A stretch of DNA of 64,000 nt from Ruegeria aquimaris (GTDB lineage: Bacteria > Pseudomonadota > Alphaproteobacteria > Rhodobacterales > Rhodobacteraceae), in the NCBI RefSeq assembly GCF_025751555.1, contig NZ_JAOWLB010000003.1:1-64000 (forward strand). Direction: 5' to 3'. Under the pieces are notes generated by a model. That model did no database searches. It saw only the letters and a program-made list of their open reading frames with translations, and was not told the origin of the DNA. Position numbers and translations under genes: made by a program. How positions within the stretch are numbered: the first letter of the stretch is position 1; every line of letters begins with the position of its first letter. Positions 43,703-52,470 of this stretch are shown here, piece by piece.

Positions 43703-46210
43703 TCAGCCGTCCTTGCGGATGGTCTCGTTCTTCGGGTCGTAGGGGCTGTCGCAGGTGACGGTTGCATCCCAGAGCTTGTCCAACATCTTGACCTGGAGCC
43801 TTGTGCCCTCGACGGCCAGTTCGGGACGAACGTAGCCCATGCCGATGGACTTGCCAAACGCCACCGAATAGCCGCCCGAGGTCAGGCGCCCGACGCGTTC
43901 GCCTTCGGGGGTATAGAGCGCCTCGCGGCCCCAGGGGTCGGCATCCGACGGGCCGTCGATCAGGAGGGTGCAGCACTTGGCGCGCACGCCGGTCTCGATC
44001 AGTTTCGCCTTGCCGTGGAACTCCTTGTCGAGATCGACAAAGCGCGGCAGATCGGCCTCGAGCGGGGTTGCGTCGCGGCCCAGTTCGGTGCCGAAGGCGC
44101 GATAGCTCTTCTCCTGGCGCAGCCAGTTCTGGGCGCGAGCGCCCACCAGCTTCATCCCGTGCTTTTCACCGGCTGCATTCAGCAGGTCCCACAGGTAGTT
44201 CTGCATCTCGATCGGGTGATGCAGTTCCCAGCCCAGTTCGCCGGTATAAGCGACGCGGATCGCGTTCACGGGGCACATGCCCAGTTCGATCTGACGGGCC
44301 GACAGCCAGGGGAAGCGCTTGTTCGAGAGGGCGGTTTCGGGATCGGCGTCCTTGATCACCTCTTTCAGCACATCGCGCGATTTGGGTCCGGCGATGGCGA
44401 AGACGCCCCACTGGGTGGTGACATCCTGGATCTCGATATAGCCGAACTCCTCCATCTTGTCCTCGGCCGCCTTGCGCAGGAAGTCGGCGTCATATTCGGA
44501 CCAGGCCCCGGCGGAGACGAGATAATAGTTGTTCTCGCCATTGCGGACGATGGTGTATTCGGTGCGGGTGGTGCCAAGGGTGGTCAGCGCATAGGTCAGG
44601 TTGATCCGGCCCACTTTCGGCAGCTTGTTGCAGGTGAACCAGTCAAGGAAGGCCGTCGCGCCGGGACCCTTGACCACGTGCTTGGTAAAGGCGGTGGCGT
44701 CGATCAGGCCCACGCCTTCGCGGATCGCCTTGGCCTCTTCGACGGCATATTGCCACCAGCCGCCACGGCGGAAGCTGCGCGCGTCATGGTCGAAATTCTC
44801 GGGCGCATCGAGGGGTCCGTAATAGTTGGGGCGCTCCCAGCCGTTGACGAAGCCGAACTGCGCGCCGCGCGCTTTCTGCCGGTCATAGGCGGGCGCGGTG
44901 CGCAGCGGGCGGCAGGCTTCGCGCTCTTCATCCGGGTGGTGCAGGATATAGACGTGGCTGTAGCATTCCTCGTTCTTGCGCGCGGCAAACTCGGTGGTCA
45001 TCCAGTTCGAGCTGTAGCGCTTGGGGTCGAGGCTGGCCATGTCGATCTCGGCCTCGCCGTTGACCATCATCTGGGCCAGGTAATAGCCGGTGCCGCCCGC
45101 GGCGGTGATGCCGAAGGAGAAGCCCTCGGCCAGCCACATGTTTCTGAGGCCCGGCGCCGGGCCGACCAGCGGGTTGCCGTCGGGCGTGTAGCAGATCGGG
45201 CCGTTGAAGTCGTCCTTGAGGCCACTATCGGCACAGGAGGGCACGCGCTCGGCCATCGCCATGTACTGATCGGCGATCCGGTCGAGATCGAGCGGGAAGA
45301 GATCCGCCCGGAAACTGTCGGGCACGCCATATTCGAACCGTGCGGGCGCGCCGTGTTCGTAGATGCCCAGAATCCAGCCGCCGCGCTCCTCGCGGGCATA
45401 GGATTCGTTGTCGGCGTCGCGGACCACGGGGTGCTCGGGGTTGCCCGCCTCGCGCCATTTGACCAGTTCCGGGTCCTTGTCCATCACGATGAACGTGTGT
45501 TCGACCGGGATCGCGGGCATCTTGATGCCCAGGAGTTTCGCGGTGCGCTGCGCATGGTTGCCCGATGCGGTCACCACATGCTCGGCGGTGATCACCACCT
45601 GTTCGTCGGAGGGCACCAGGTTGCCGCCCTGCTCCACCATCTTGGTGCAGGTGACTTCCCAATGGGTGCCGGTCCAGTGGAAGGCGTCGGCCTGCAACTT
45701 GCGCACGATATCGACGCCGCGCTGGCGCGCGCCCTTGGCCATGGCCTGGGTCACGTCGGCGGGGTTAATATAGCCGTCCTCGGTGTGATAGAGCGCGCCC
45801 TTCAGATCGTCGGTGCGGATGAGCGGCCAGCGTTCCTTGATCTGGTCGGGGCTCAGCCATTCGTATTTCACGCCGCAGGTCTCAGCGGTCGAGGCATAGA
45901 GCATGAACTCGTCCATGCGGTCCTGGGTCTGCGCCATGCGCAGGTTGCCGACCACGGCGAAGCCTGCGTTCAGCCCGGTTTCCTCTTCCAGCGTCTTGTA
46001 GAAATCGACCGAGTATTTGTGGATATGGGTGGTCGCATAGGACATGTTGAACAGCGGCAACAGGCCCGCCGCGTGCCAGGTCGAGCCGGAGGTCAGCTCG
46101 TCCCGCTCGATCAGCATGACATCGTCCCAGCCCGCCTTGGCCAGGTGATAGGCGATCGAGGTACCGACGGCACCGCCGCCGACGACCAGTGCTTTGACTT
46201 GGGTTTTCAT
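43703..46210 (-). CDS. Dimethylglycine/sarcosine dehydrogenase-like FAD protein with GcvT domain
   Basis: 835 residues from ATG 46210 (GGAG 9 bp before). The N-terminal oxidase half binds FAD (ALVVGGGAVGTSIAYHLAKA) and has GSTWHAAG, whose His is the covalent flavin link in mitochondrial dimethylglycine dehydrogenase. The C-terminal half, from about 440, is a GcvT-like folate-binding domain (GVGLIDATAFTKHVVKGPGA; GELGWELH; SYRAFGTELGRDATPLEADL). Such proteins demethylate N-methyl amines and pass the one-carbon unit to tetrahydrofolate. The exact substrate (dimethylglycine, sarcosine or another) is not decided. Cytosolic. Confidence 0.88.
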   Translation of the reverse strand: MKTQVKALVVGGGAVGTSIAYHLAKAGWDDVMLIERDELTSGSTWHAAGLLPLFNMSYATTHIHKYSVDFYKTLEEETGLNAGFAVVGNLRMAQTQDRMDEFMLYASTAETCGVKYEWLSPDQIKERWPLIRTDDLKGALYHTEDGYINPADVTQAMAKGARQRGVDIVRKLQADAFHWTGTHWEVTCTKMVEQGGNLVPSDEQVVITAEHVVTASGNHAQRTAKLLGIKMPAIPVEHTFIVMDKDPELVKWREAGNPEHPVVRDADNESYAREERGGWILGIYEHGAPARFEYGVPDSFRADLFPLDLDRIADQYMAMAERVPSCADSGLKDDFNGPICYTPDGNPLVGPAPGLRNMWLAEGFSFGITAAGGTGYYLAQMMVNGEAEIDMASLDPKRYSSNWMTTEFAARKNEECYSHVYILHHPDEEREACRPLRTAPAYDRQKARGAQFGFVNGWERPNYYGPLDAPENFDHDARSFRRGGWWQYAVEEAKAIREGVGLIDATAFTKHVVKGPGATAFLDWFTCNKLPKVGRINLTYALTTLGTTRTEYTIVRNGENNYYLVSAGAWSEYDADFLRKAAEDKMEEFGYIEIQDVTTQWGVFAIAGPKSRDVLKEVIKDADPETALSNKRFPWLSARQIELGMCPVNAIRVAYTGELGWELHHPIEMQNYLWDLLNAAGEKHGMKLVGARAQNWLRQEKSYRAFGTELGRDATPLEADLPRFVDLDKEFHGKAKLIETGVRAKCCTLLIDGPSDADPWGREALYTPEGERVGRLTSGGYSVAFGKSIGMGYVRPELAVEGTRLQVKMLDKLWDATVTCDSPYDPKNETIRKDG

Positions 46211-46356
46211 TGGACCGCTCTCCGGGTTGAGTCTCTTTGGCATGGTTTATGCCGAAGCCCGGCCCTGCAAGCCAAGTTCATCCGACGCAAAAACGCGCAA
46301 AACCGACCTCTGCCCAGACAACGCCCGGCGCTCTGGGCCGACACGTGGTTCCATTT

Positions 46357-46411
46357 GAGTATTTTGGGCGGAATGAAGGACCATCACCGCTTCATTCCGC
46401 TACAAATACTC
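46357..46411 (-). terminator. Inverted pair of 22-bp repeat units
   Basis: 46357-46378 (GAGTATTT, TGG, GCGGAATGAAG) and the complement of 46390-46411 (GAGTATTT, GTA, GCGGAATGAAG) differ only at the three middle bases, so they form a long hairpin with an 11-nt loop. It lies 33 bp past the stop of the minus-strand gene at 46444 and probably ends its transcript. Single copies occur in xdhA and xdhB. Confidence 0.7.
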
Positions 46412-46443
46412 CCTCCGGTGGGTCGGCTGCCGTCTGAGAGAGA

Positions 46444-47841
46444 TCAGAGAATCTTGCCCGGGTTCATGATGCCAAGCGGATCGAGCGCGGCCTTGATTGC
46501 CGCCATGTAGCGCGGGGTCTGGCCCAGCTCGCGACTCAGGTATGCGCGTTTGCCCTGGCCGATCCCATGCTCGCCCGTGCAGGTGCCGTCCATCGAGATG
46601 GCAAGCTCGGCCAGCCAGGCGGTAAAGTCCTCGGTCTTTGCCACCTCGGCCGGATCGTCCTTGTCGATCAGGGGAGAGATGTGGAAATTGCCGTCGCCCA
46701 CATGGCCGACCAGCGGCGCGAAAAGGCCCAGTTCCTCGGCCTTGGCGGTGGCGGCGTTGACGCAATCGGCCAGCCGCGAGATCGGCACGCAGACATCGGT
46801 GGCCAACGCCGTGCGACCCGGGCGCAGTTGCAGCGAGGCCCAGTAAAACTCGTGCCGCGCCTTCCAGAGCCGGTTGCGTTCTTCGGTCGAGGTGGTCCAG
46901 GCGAAACCGCTCCCCTCGTTCTCTTCGGCGATGCTGCCGAAAAGTTCGGCCTGTTCGGCGACGCCCGCCTCGGACCCGTGGAACTCCAGCAGCAAGAGCG
47001 GCGTTTCCGGCAGGTCGAGCTTGGAATGGGCGTTGACCGCCTGCACCGCGATCACATCCAGCAGTTCCATCCGCGCCACCGGGATGCCGAACTGGATCGT
47101 CGTCATCACCGCCTGACAGGCGGCATCGACCGTCGGGAAGGAGCAGCGGGCGGCCGAGATCGCCTCGGGGATGCCCTGCAGTTTCAGCGTAATTTCGGTG
47201 ATGATGCCCAGCGTGCCCTCGGCCCCGATCATCAGCCGGGTCAGGTCGTAGCCGGCCGAGGTCTTCTTGGCCCGTTGCGCGGTGCGGATCACCTCGCCGT
47301 CTGGCATCACCACTTCAAGCGCCAGCACGTTGTCCTTCATCGTGCCATAGCGCACCGCGTTGGTGCCGCTGGCCCGGGTCGAGGCCATGCCGCCCAGCGA
47401 GGCATTCGCGCCGGGGTCGATCGGGAAGAACAGGCCCTGATCGCGCAGATGGGTGTTGAGCTGTTCGCGGGTGACGCCGGGCTGGACCACGCAGTCGAGA
47501 TCGCTGGCGTGCACGGCGAGGATAGTGTTCATCTGCATCAGATCGACCGAGATGCCACCGGCGGGGGCGTTCACATGCCCTTCGAGCGAGGTGCCGGTGC
47601 CAAAGGGGATCACCGGCACCTTGTGTTCGGCGCAGGTTTTCACGATCTCGGACACTTCGGCGGTGGAGGTTGGAAAGACCACCGCATCGGGTGGCTGGTT
47701 CTCGATCCAGGTGGTGGTGTGGCCATGCTGCTCGCGGATCGCTTGGCCGGTCTGTACCCGGTCGCCGAAGCGCTGTTTCAGGATACCGATCACGGTTTCG
47801 ATGCCGGTCTCGTTGCGCGGCAATGCGGTGATCTGAGCCAT
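46444..47841 (-). CDS. FAD-linked oxidase, D-lactate dehydrogenase-like
   Basis: 465 residues from ATG 47841. The PCMH-type FAD domain shows VPVIPFGTGTSLEGHVNAPA, DCVVQPGVTREQLN, DPGANASLGGMASTRASGTN and AEGTLGIITEITLKL. The C-terminal catalytic cap has GHVGDGNFHI and GTCTGEHGIGQGKR, which carry the usual metal/substrate His residues. The layout is that of LDHD/GlcD-type enzymes oxidising D-lactate or a related 2-hydroxy acid. It follows the DMGDH-like gene's region in the same direction but is separated from it by the repeat pair. Confidence 0.88.
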   Translation of the reverse strand: MAQITALPRNETGIETVIGILKQRFGDRVQTGQAIREQHGHTTTWIENQPPDAVVFPTSTAEVSEIVKTCAEHKVPVIPFGTGTSLEGHVNAPAGGISVDLMQMNTILAVHASDLDCVVQPGVTREQLNTHLRDQGLFFPIDPGANASLGGMASTRASGTNAVRYGTMKDNVLALEVVMPDGEVIRTAQRAKKTSAGYDLTRLMIGAEGTLGIITEITLKLQGIPEAISAARCSFPTVDAACQAVMTTIQFGIPVARMELLDVIAVQAVNAHSKLDLPETPLLLLEFHGSEAGVAEQAELFGSIAEENEGSGFAWTTSTEERNRLWKARHEFYWASLQLRPGRTALATDVCVPISRLADCVNAATAKAEELGLFAPLVGHVGDGNFHISPLIDKDDPAEVAKTEDFTAWLAELAISMDGTCTGEHGIGQGKRAYLSRELGQTPRYMAAIKAALDPLGIMNPGKIL

Positions 47842-47942
47842 GTCCGTCCCCCCTTGACCCCGGCGGGCCAGCCCCGCCAAGGTTCATGTGTTAAGTAGAG
47901 AGCCGGGGGCTGGCGGGTCAATACCCACTAACCCCGACCGGT

Positions 47943-49733
47943 TCATTCGCCCAAGGCGATACCTTCGCGGCGCGGGTCGGCGGCGCCCTTGAGGGTTTCA
48001 CCGATATCGATGGCGTGCAGGCCCGAGGTCAGCGCCCGCACCGAGACCTTGTAGCCGAGGCCGGTCAGCGCCTCTTCCATCGCCGCCGCATCGGTGCCCT
48101 CTTCCAGATCATAGGTGCCGAAGCGGTTGACCAGATGCGGCGCGTTCAGCGCCTGTTGCACGTTCATGCCCCAATCGGCCCAGGCGATGATCGCACGGGC
48201 GACATAGCCGATGATGCGACTGCCGCCGGGCGAACCGATGGCCAGCACCGGCTTGCCGTCCCGCATGACGATGGTGGGCGCCATAGACGAGCGCGGGCGC
48301 TTGCCCGGCTCCAGCCGGTTGGCGATGGGCACGCCATTGTCATGGGTCTGGAACGAGAAATCGGTCAGCTCGTTGTTGAGCAGGAAACCGTTCGTCATCA
48401 AGCGCGAGCCAAAGCCGTTTTCGATAGTGGTGGTCATCGACAGCACGTTGCCATACCGGTCCACGATCGAGATATGAGAGGTCGAAGGCAGTTCGAGTGA
48501 GACATCATCGGCCCAGTTGGACGCATGGTCGAACTCGGGGTTGCCGGGGTCTGCGCTCTCCAGCGCGTTGGGGCCTGCCAGCAACTCGCTGCGCGATTTG
48601 AGATAGTCGGGATCGACCAGACCCTTGGTGGGTATCGGGACAAAGTCGCTGTCGGCCATGTAGCGGCCCCGGTCAGCGAAGGCGAGGCGCGAGGCATCGC
48701 CGATCAGACGCCAGCTTTCGGGATTTTCCGCGCCCAGCGCCGCCAGGTCATAGGGCTCCAGCAGGCCGAGGATCTGGCCCACGGTCAGCGCCCCCGACGA
48801 GGGCGGTCCCATGCCGCAAACCTCAAAGGCGCGGTAGCTGGCGCAGACCGGCTCGCGCTCGATCACCTGGTAAAGCGCAAGATCGGCGCCGGAGAGGACA
48901 CCGGGATTGCCCTCGGCATTGCGGACGGTGCGCACGATATCGGCGGCGATGGGGCCGCCGTAAAAGGCGGCCGATCCTTCGGCGGCCAGCGCCCGCAGGG
49001 TGGCGGCATAAGCCGGGTTCTTCAGCGTATCACCGGCCTTGATCGCGGTGCCACCGGGCAGGAAATAGGCCGCCGTTTCGGCAAAGCGTCCGAGCCGTTC
49101 GGCGTCTTCCGCGACCAGACCGGCAAGGCGGGGCGAAACGGTAAAGCCATTTTCGGCCAGCCAGATCGCATCGCCAAACAGCGAGCCCCAATTGGCCTGA
49201 CCCCAACGGCGGTGCGCCTCTTCCAGCAGGGCGGGCGTGCCCGGCGTACCGACAGAGAGGCCACCAACCACCGCGTCAAAGAATTTCAGCGGTGCGCCGG
49301 TGTCGTCCTGAAACAGGGTCGGCGTTGCTTCGCGCGGGGCGGTTTCGCGGGCGTCGAGCGTGGTCATCTGACCGGTGTTACCATCATACCAGACCAGAAA
49401 GGCTCCGCCGCCGAGCCCTGAGCTTTGCGGCTCGACCAGACCCAGCACGGTTTGCACGGCCACCATCGCGTCGGCGGCGGTACCGCCATGGCGCAGCACA
49501 TTGCCCCCGGCCATCACCGCCAGCGGGTTGGCCGCCGCGACCATCCAGTTCTGCGCCTCGACCGGCTGGCCCGCCTCCTTGGCCGCCTGCGCGGCCTCGA
49601 CCACGGCCGAGAACGGCCTGACCTGACCAATTGCCGCCCCTTCGGGGGCCACCGTGTCGGCCTCTTGCTGCGCCAGAGCGGGCCCTGCTGCAAGCACCGA
49701 AAGCCAGAGGCCCGCCATCATACCCGTTCGCAT
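47943..49733 (-). CDS. ggt: Gamma-glutamyltransferase
   Basis: 596 residues. Start at ATG 49733 with GGGAGAG before it. A signal peptide (MAGLWLSVLAAGPALA) sends it to the periplasm, where the proenzyme cuts itself into large and small subunits. The cut/nucleophile Thr is T418 in PSTSHISIVDRYGN; downstream NGFLLNNELTDFS and SSMAPTIVMRDGKPVLAIGS, then PGGSRIIGYV are family blocks. Upstream PQSSGLGGGAFLVWYD and TLDARETAP bind the gamma-glutamyl group. It moves or removes gamma-glutamyl groups from glutathione and similar peptides. Confidence 0.93.
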   Translation of the reverse strand: MRTGMMAGLWLSVLAAGPALAQQEADTVAPEGAAIGQVRPFSAVVEAAQAAKEAGQPVEAQNWMVAAANPLAVMAGGNVLRHGGTAADAMVAVQTVLGLVEPQSSGLGGGAFLVWYDGNTGQMTTLDARETAPREATPTLFQDDTGAPLKFFDAVVGGLSVGTPGTPALLEEAHRRWGQANWGSLFGDAIWLAENGFTVSPRLAGLVAEDAERLGRFAETAAYFLPGGTAIKAGDTLKNPAYAATLRALAAEGSAAFYGGPIAADIVRTVRNAEGNPGVLSGADLALYQVIEREPVCASYRAFEVCGMGPPSSGALTVGQILGLLEPYDLAALGAENPESWRLIGDASRLAFADRGRYMADSDFVPIPTKGLVDPDYLKSRSELLAGPNALESADPGNPEFDHASNWADDVSLELPSTSHISIVDRYGNVLSMTTTIENGFGSRLMTNGFLLNNELTDFSFQTHDNGVPIANRLEPGKRPRSSMAPTIVMRDGKPVLAIGSPGGSRIIGYVARAIIAWADWGMNVQQALNAPHLVNRFGTYDLEEGTDAAAMEEALTGLGYKVSVRALTSGLHAIDIGETLKGAADPRREGIALGE

Positions 49734-49828
49734 CGTCACTCTCCCTGCTGTCGCGTTACCGCGTTCATCCTGACAGCGATGCGGGGACGATACAATCTAG
49801 GGCTGTTCAACTCTTTCCGCCCGGCGGA

Positions 49829-50815
49829 TCAGAGCATCGCGGGTACCACCTGATCGGGTGGCCGGTGACCGTCGGCGAAGGTCTTGATGTTGATGATCAC
49901 CTTCTCGCCCATCTCGATCCGGCCTTCGAGCGTGGCCGAGCCCATATGCGGCAACAGCACGACATTGGGCAATTCGCGCAGGCGCGGGTTCACTTGGGTA
50001 CCGTGTTCGTAGACGTCCAGCCCCGCCCCAGCGATATCGCCCGCACGAATCATCCGGGTCAGCGCATTTTCGTCGATCACCTCGCCACGCGAGGTGTTGA
50101 CGAGAACGCCAGAGGGTTTCATCAGCTTGAGCCGCCGCGCATTCATCAGGTGAAAGGTCGAGGGGGTCGATGGGCAGTTGACCGAGATCACATCCATCCG
50201 GGCGATCATCTGGTCGAGGCTTTCCCAATAGGTCGCCTCAAGCGATTCCTCGATCTCGGGGCGCAGGCGGCGGCGGTTGTGATAGTGGATCTGCATGCCA
50301 AAGGCGCTGGCGCGGCGGGCCACGGCCTGACCGATGCGGCCCATGCCAAGAATGCCCAGACGGCGCCCGCCGACGCGACCGCCCAAGAGCGCGGTGGGCG
50401 CCCAGCCGGTCCATTCGTTCTTTTGCATCACCGCCAGCCCTTCGGGGATGCGGCGGGTGACGGCGAGAATCAGCGCCATGGTCATGTCGGCGGTGTCATC
50501 GGTCAGCACGCCGGGCGTGTTCGACACCAGCACCCCGCGCTGTCGCGCGGTGGCCACGTCAATGTGATCGACGCCCGCGCCGTAATTGGCGATCAGCCGC
50601 AGCCGCTCTCCGGCCTGGGCCAGCAGACCGGCGTCGATCTTGTCGGTCAGGGTCGGCACCAGCACATCGGCCGAGCGCATGGCCGCGGCCAGCTCGTCGC
50701 GGGTCATCGGCGTGTCGTCATCGCGCAGACGGACATCGAAAAGCTCGCTGAGGCGGGTTTCGACCACCTCCGGCAACCGTCGCGTTACGACAACACTCAG
50801 ACGTTCTCTTGGCAC
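49829..50815 (-). CDS. D-isomer-specific 2-hydroxyacid dehydrogenase (glyoxylate/hydroxypyruvate reductase-like)
   Basis: 328 residues, GTG start at 50815. NAD(P)-binding motif LGILGMGRIGQAVARRASAF; HYHNRR after strand 2 (Arg-rich, so NADPH is likely). Catalytic Arg in LVNTSRGEVIDE, Glu in GLDVYEHGTQVN's region and His in VVLLPHMGSAT. NYGAGVDHIDVATARQRGV precedes the Rossmann domain. The closest likely role is reduction of glyoxylate or hydroxypyruvate. It is transcribed in the same direction as ggt, about 95 bp apart. Confidence 0.9.
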   Translation of the reverse strand: MPRERLSVVVTRRLPEVVETRLSELFDVRLRDDDTPMTRDELAAAMRSADVLVPTLTDKIDAGLLAQAGERLRLIANYGAGVDHIDVATARQRGVLVSNTPGVLTDDTADMTMALILAVTRRIPEGLAVMQKNEWTGWAPTALLGGRVGGRRLGILGMGRIGQAVARRASAFGMQIHYHNRRRLRPEIEESLEATYWESLDQMIARMDVISVNCPSTPSTFHLMNARRLKLMKPSGVLVNTSRGEVIDENALTRMIRAGDIAGAGLDVYEHGTQVNPRLRELPNVVLLPHMGSATLEGRIEMGEKVIINIKTFADGHRPPDQVVPAML

Positions 50816-50950
50816 TTGAGCTCTCCCACAGCTTTCAAACGGTCACGCGCCATGGCATCGTGGCGCAGGAGAAGGCGGGGCACAAGAACCCCATGCGCAA
50901 ATGACGCAGCCTTTTTTCGAGAGACAGGCAAACATACTGGCAGGCAAGCA

Positions 50951-51472
50951 GTGACAGGTTCATTCAGTTTCAGGCGCCCGATGGTGGCGGCAATTTTCGC
51001 GGTTTCGCTCGTACTGTCCCAGGGCGCGCGGGGCGAAGAGGAAAAGCGCGGGGCGGTGACCAACCTTCCCGTACCGCGTTATGTTTCGATGAAGACATCC
51101 GAAGGCAACGTGCGGCGCGGACCGTCGCTGACCCATCGGGTCGACTGGGTGTTCAAACGCCGCGACATGCCGTTGCAGATCACCGCCGAATACGGCCATT
51201 GGCGCAAGGTGCAGGACCGCGAAGGCGCCGGCGGCTGGGTGCATTACGCGCTTCTGTCGGGCGCGCGCACGGTGCTGGTGGAAAAGGACATGATGCCGGT
51301 CTACGACCGCCCCGACACCAATTCGCAGATCGCCGCCCATTTCGAGACGGGCGTGGTGGCGCGGCTGGGCAGTTGCACGGCGGACTGGTGCCGGATCACG
51401 GCGGGCGGCTATCGCGGCTGGGCGCTGAAATCCAACCTCTGGGGTGTGGACCCGGACGAGATCCGGGACTGA
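50951..51472 (+). CDS. Exported SH3-domain protein
   Basis: About 173 residues from a GTG at 50951 (ATG 50981 is a shorter option). FRRPMVAAIFAVSLVLSQGA is a signal peptide. Two SH3b-like repeats follow: RYVSMKTSEGNVRRGPSLTH, then DWVFKRRDMPLQITAEYGHW; and MMPVYDRPDTNSQIAAHFET, then GVVARLGSCTADWCRITAGG ending with YRGWALKSNLWG. Such bacterial SH3 proteins act in the cell envelope, often on peptidoglycan. No partner gene is evident. Confidence 0.8.
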   Translation: MTGSFSFRRPMVAAIFAVSLVLSQGARGEEEKRGAVTNLPVPRYVSMKTSEGNVRRGPSLTHRVDWVFKRRDMPLQITAEYGHWRKVQDREGAGGWVHYALLSGARTVLVEKDMMPVYDRPDTNSQIAAHFETGVVARLGSCTADWCRITAGGYRGWALKSNLWGVDPDEIRD

Positions 51473-51478
51473 GCCCCG

Positions 51479-52387
51479 TCAGCCGGTGCGGGCGATGAAA
51501 TCGAGCGTGTGGCGGACAAGATCGTCGCCCACGTCCTCTTGCAGGAAGTGACCCGCAGCGGGCAACACCGCATGCGGTTGACCGGCGGCTCCGGGGCAAA
51601 GTTTCTGAAACACCCGATCGATCCCGGCCATGACCTTGTCCTCGGCGCCGAAGAGGGTCAGCACCGGCGTGTCCAAGGTACGGATCACCTGCCAGGCGGC
51701 GCGGTTGGCGGGGGCCTCTGGGTTGTCAGGGCCATCAGGCACCAGCATCGGGAATTGGCGCGCGCCCGCCTTGTAGGTCTCGTCCGGGAAGGGCGCGTCG
51801 TAGGAGGCGACCTCCTCCTCGGTCAGTTTGCCGACTGTGCCGCCATATACGATGCGCCCGGCACGGAAATCCGGGACCGACTGGCTGAATTCGCGCCAGG
51901 CGCGGAAGGCGTCGTTCATCGGCTGATCGCCGGTTGGCAGCGCGGTATTGGCGATCACGATCCGGGCAAACCGGTCGGGCATCGCGGCCCAGAGCCGGAG
52001 CCCGATCAGCCCGCCCCAATCCTGGCAGACCAGGGTGATGCCGCGCAGGTCGACCCGGGTCAACCAATCGCTCATCCAGGCGACATGGCGGGCATAGGTA
52101 TAGTCCGATCGCTCTGCCGGCTTGTCGGATTTGCCAAAGCCGATCAGGTCCGGCGCCACCGCGCGGAACCCCTTGGCCGCGAACTGCGGGATCATGTGGC
52201 GATAGAGATAGGACCAGGTCGGCTCGCCATGCAGCATCAGCACCGGTGACGCATCGCGCGGCCCCTCGTCCACGTAGTGCAGCCGGAGATGGCCGCCCTC
52301 GGTATCGTCGATCTCTACGTAATGCGGGGCAAAGGTGTAGTCCTTGAGTCCATCGAACCGGTGCTCTGGTGTGCGCAAGATCTGCAT
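51479..52387 (-). CDS. Haloalkane dehalogenase, subfamily I (DhlA-like)
   Basis: 302 residues, alpha/beta hydrolase that swaps a halogen for OH. Nucleophile Asp123 in VCQDWGGLIGLR (next residue Trp124 is a halide-binding Trp, as in DhlA 124/125), oxyanion residue Glu55 in LMLHGEPTWSYLYR, a second halide Trp at 164 (FRAWREFS), acid Asp250 after strand 7 (FGAEDKV) and base His280 (AGHFLQED). The acid position puts it in subfamily I with Xanthobacter DhlA. It has no signal peptide. Stop lies 6 bp from the convergent SH3 gene; it diverges from the quinone oxidoreductase. Confidence 0.85.
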   Translation of the reverse strand: MQILRTPEHRFDGLKDYTFAPHYVEIDDTEGGHLRLHYVDEGPRDASPVLMLHGEPTWSYLYRHMIPQFAAKGFRAVAPDLIGFGKSDKPAERSDYTYARHVAWMSDWLTRVDLRGITLVCQDWGGLIGLRLWAAMPDRFARIVIANTALPTGDQPMNDAFRAWREFSQSVPDFRAGRIVYGGTVGKLTEEEVASYDAPFPDETYKAGARQFPMLVPDGPDNPEAPANRAAWQVIRTLDTPVLTLFGAEDKVMAGIDRVFQKLCPGAAGQPHAVLPAAGHFLQEDVGDDLVRHTLDFIARTG

Positions 52388-52470
52388 CTGTCGTCCTCCC
52401 TGCCCCCAAGCCTAGCCTTTGCCGTCGATCCCGCTAGGGTGAACGTGACGGAACACATGGGAACTCGATC

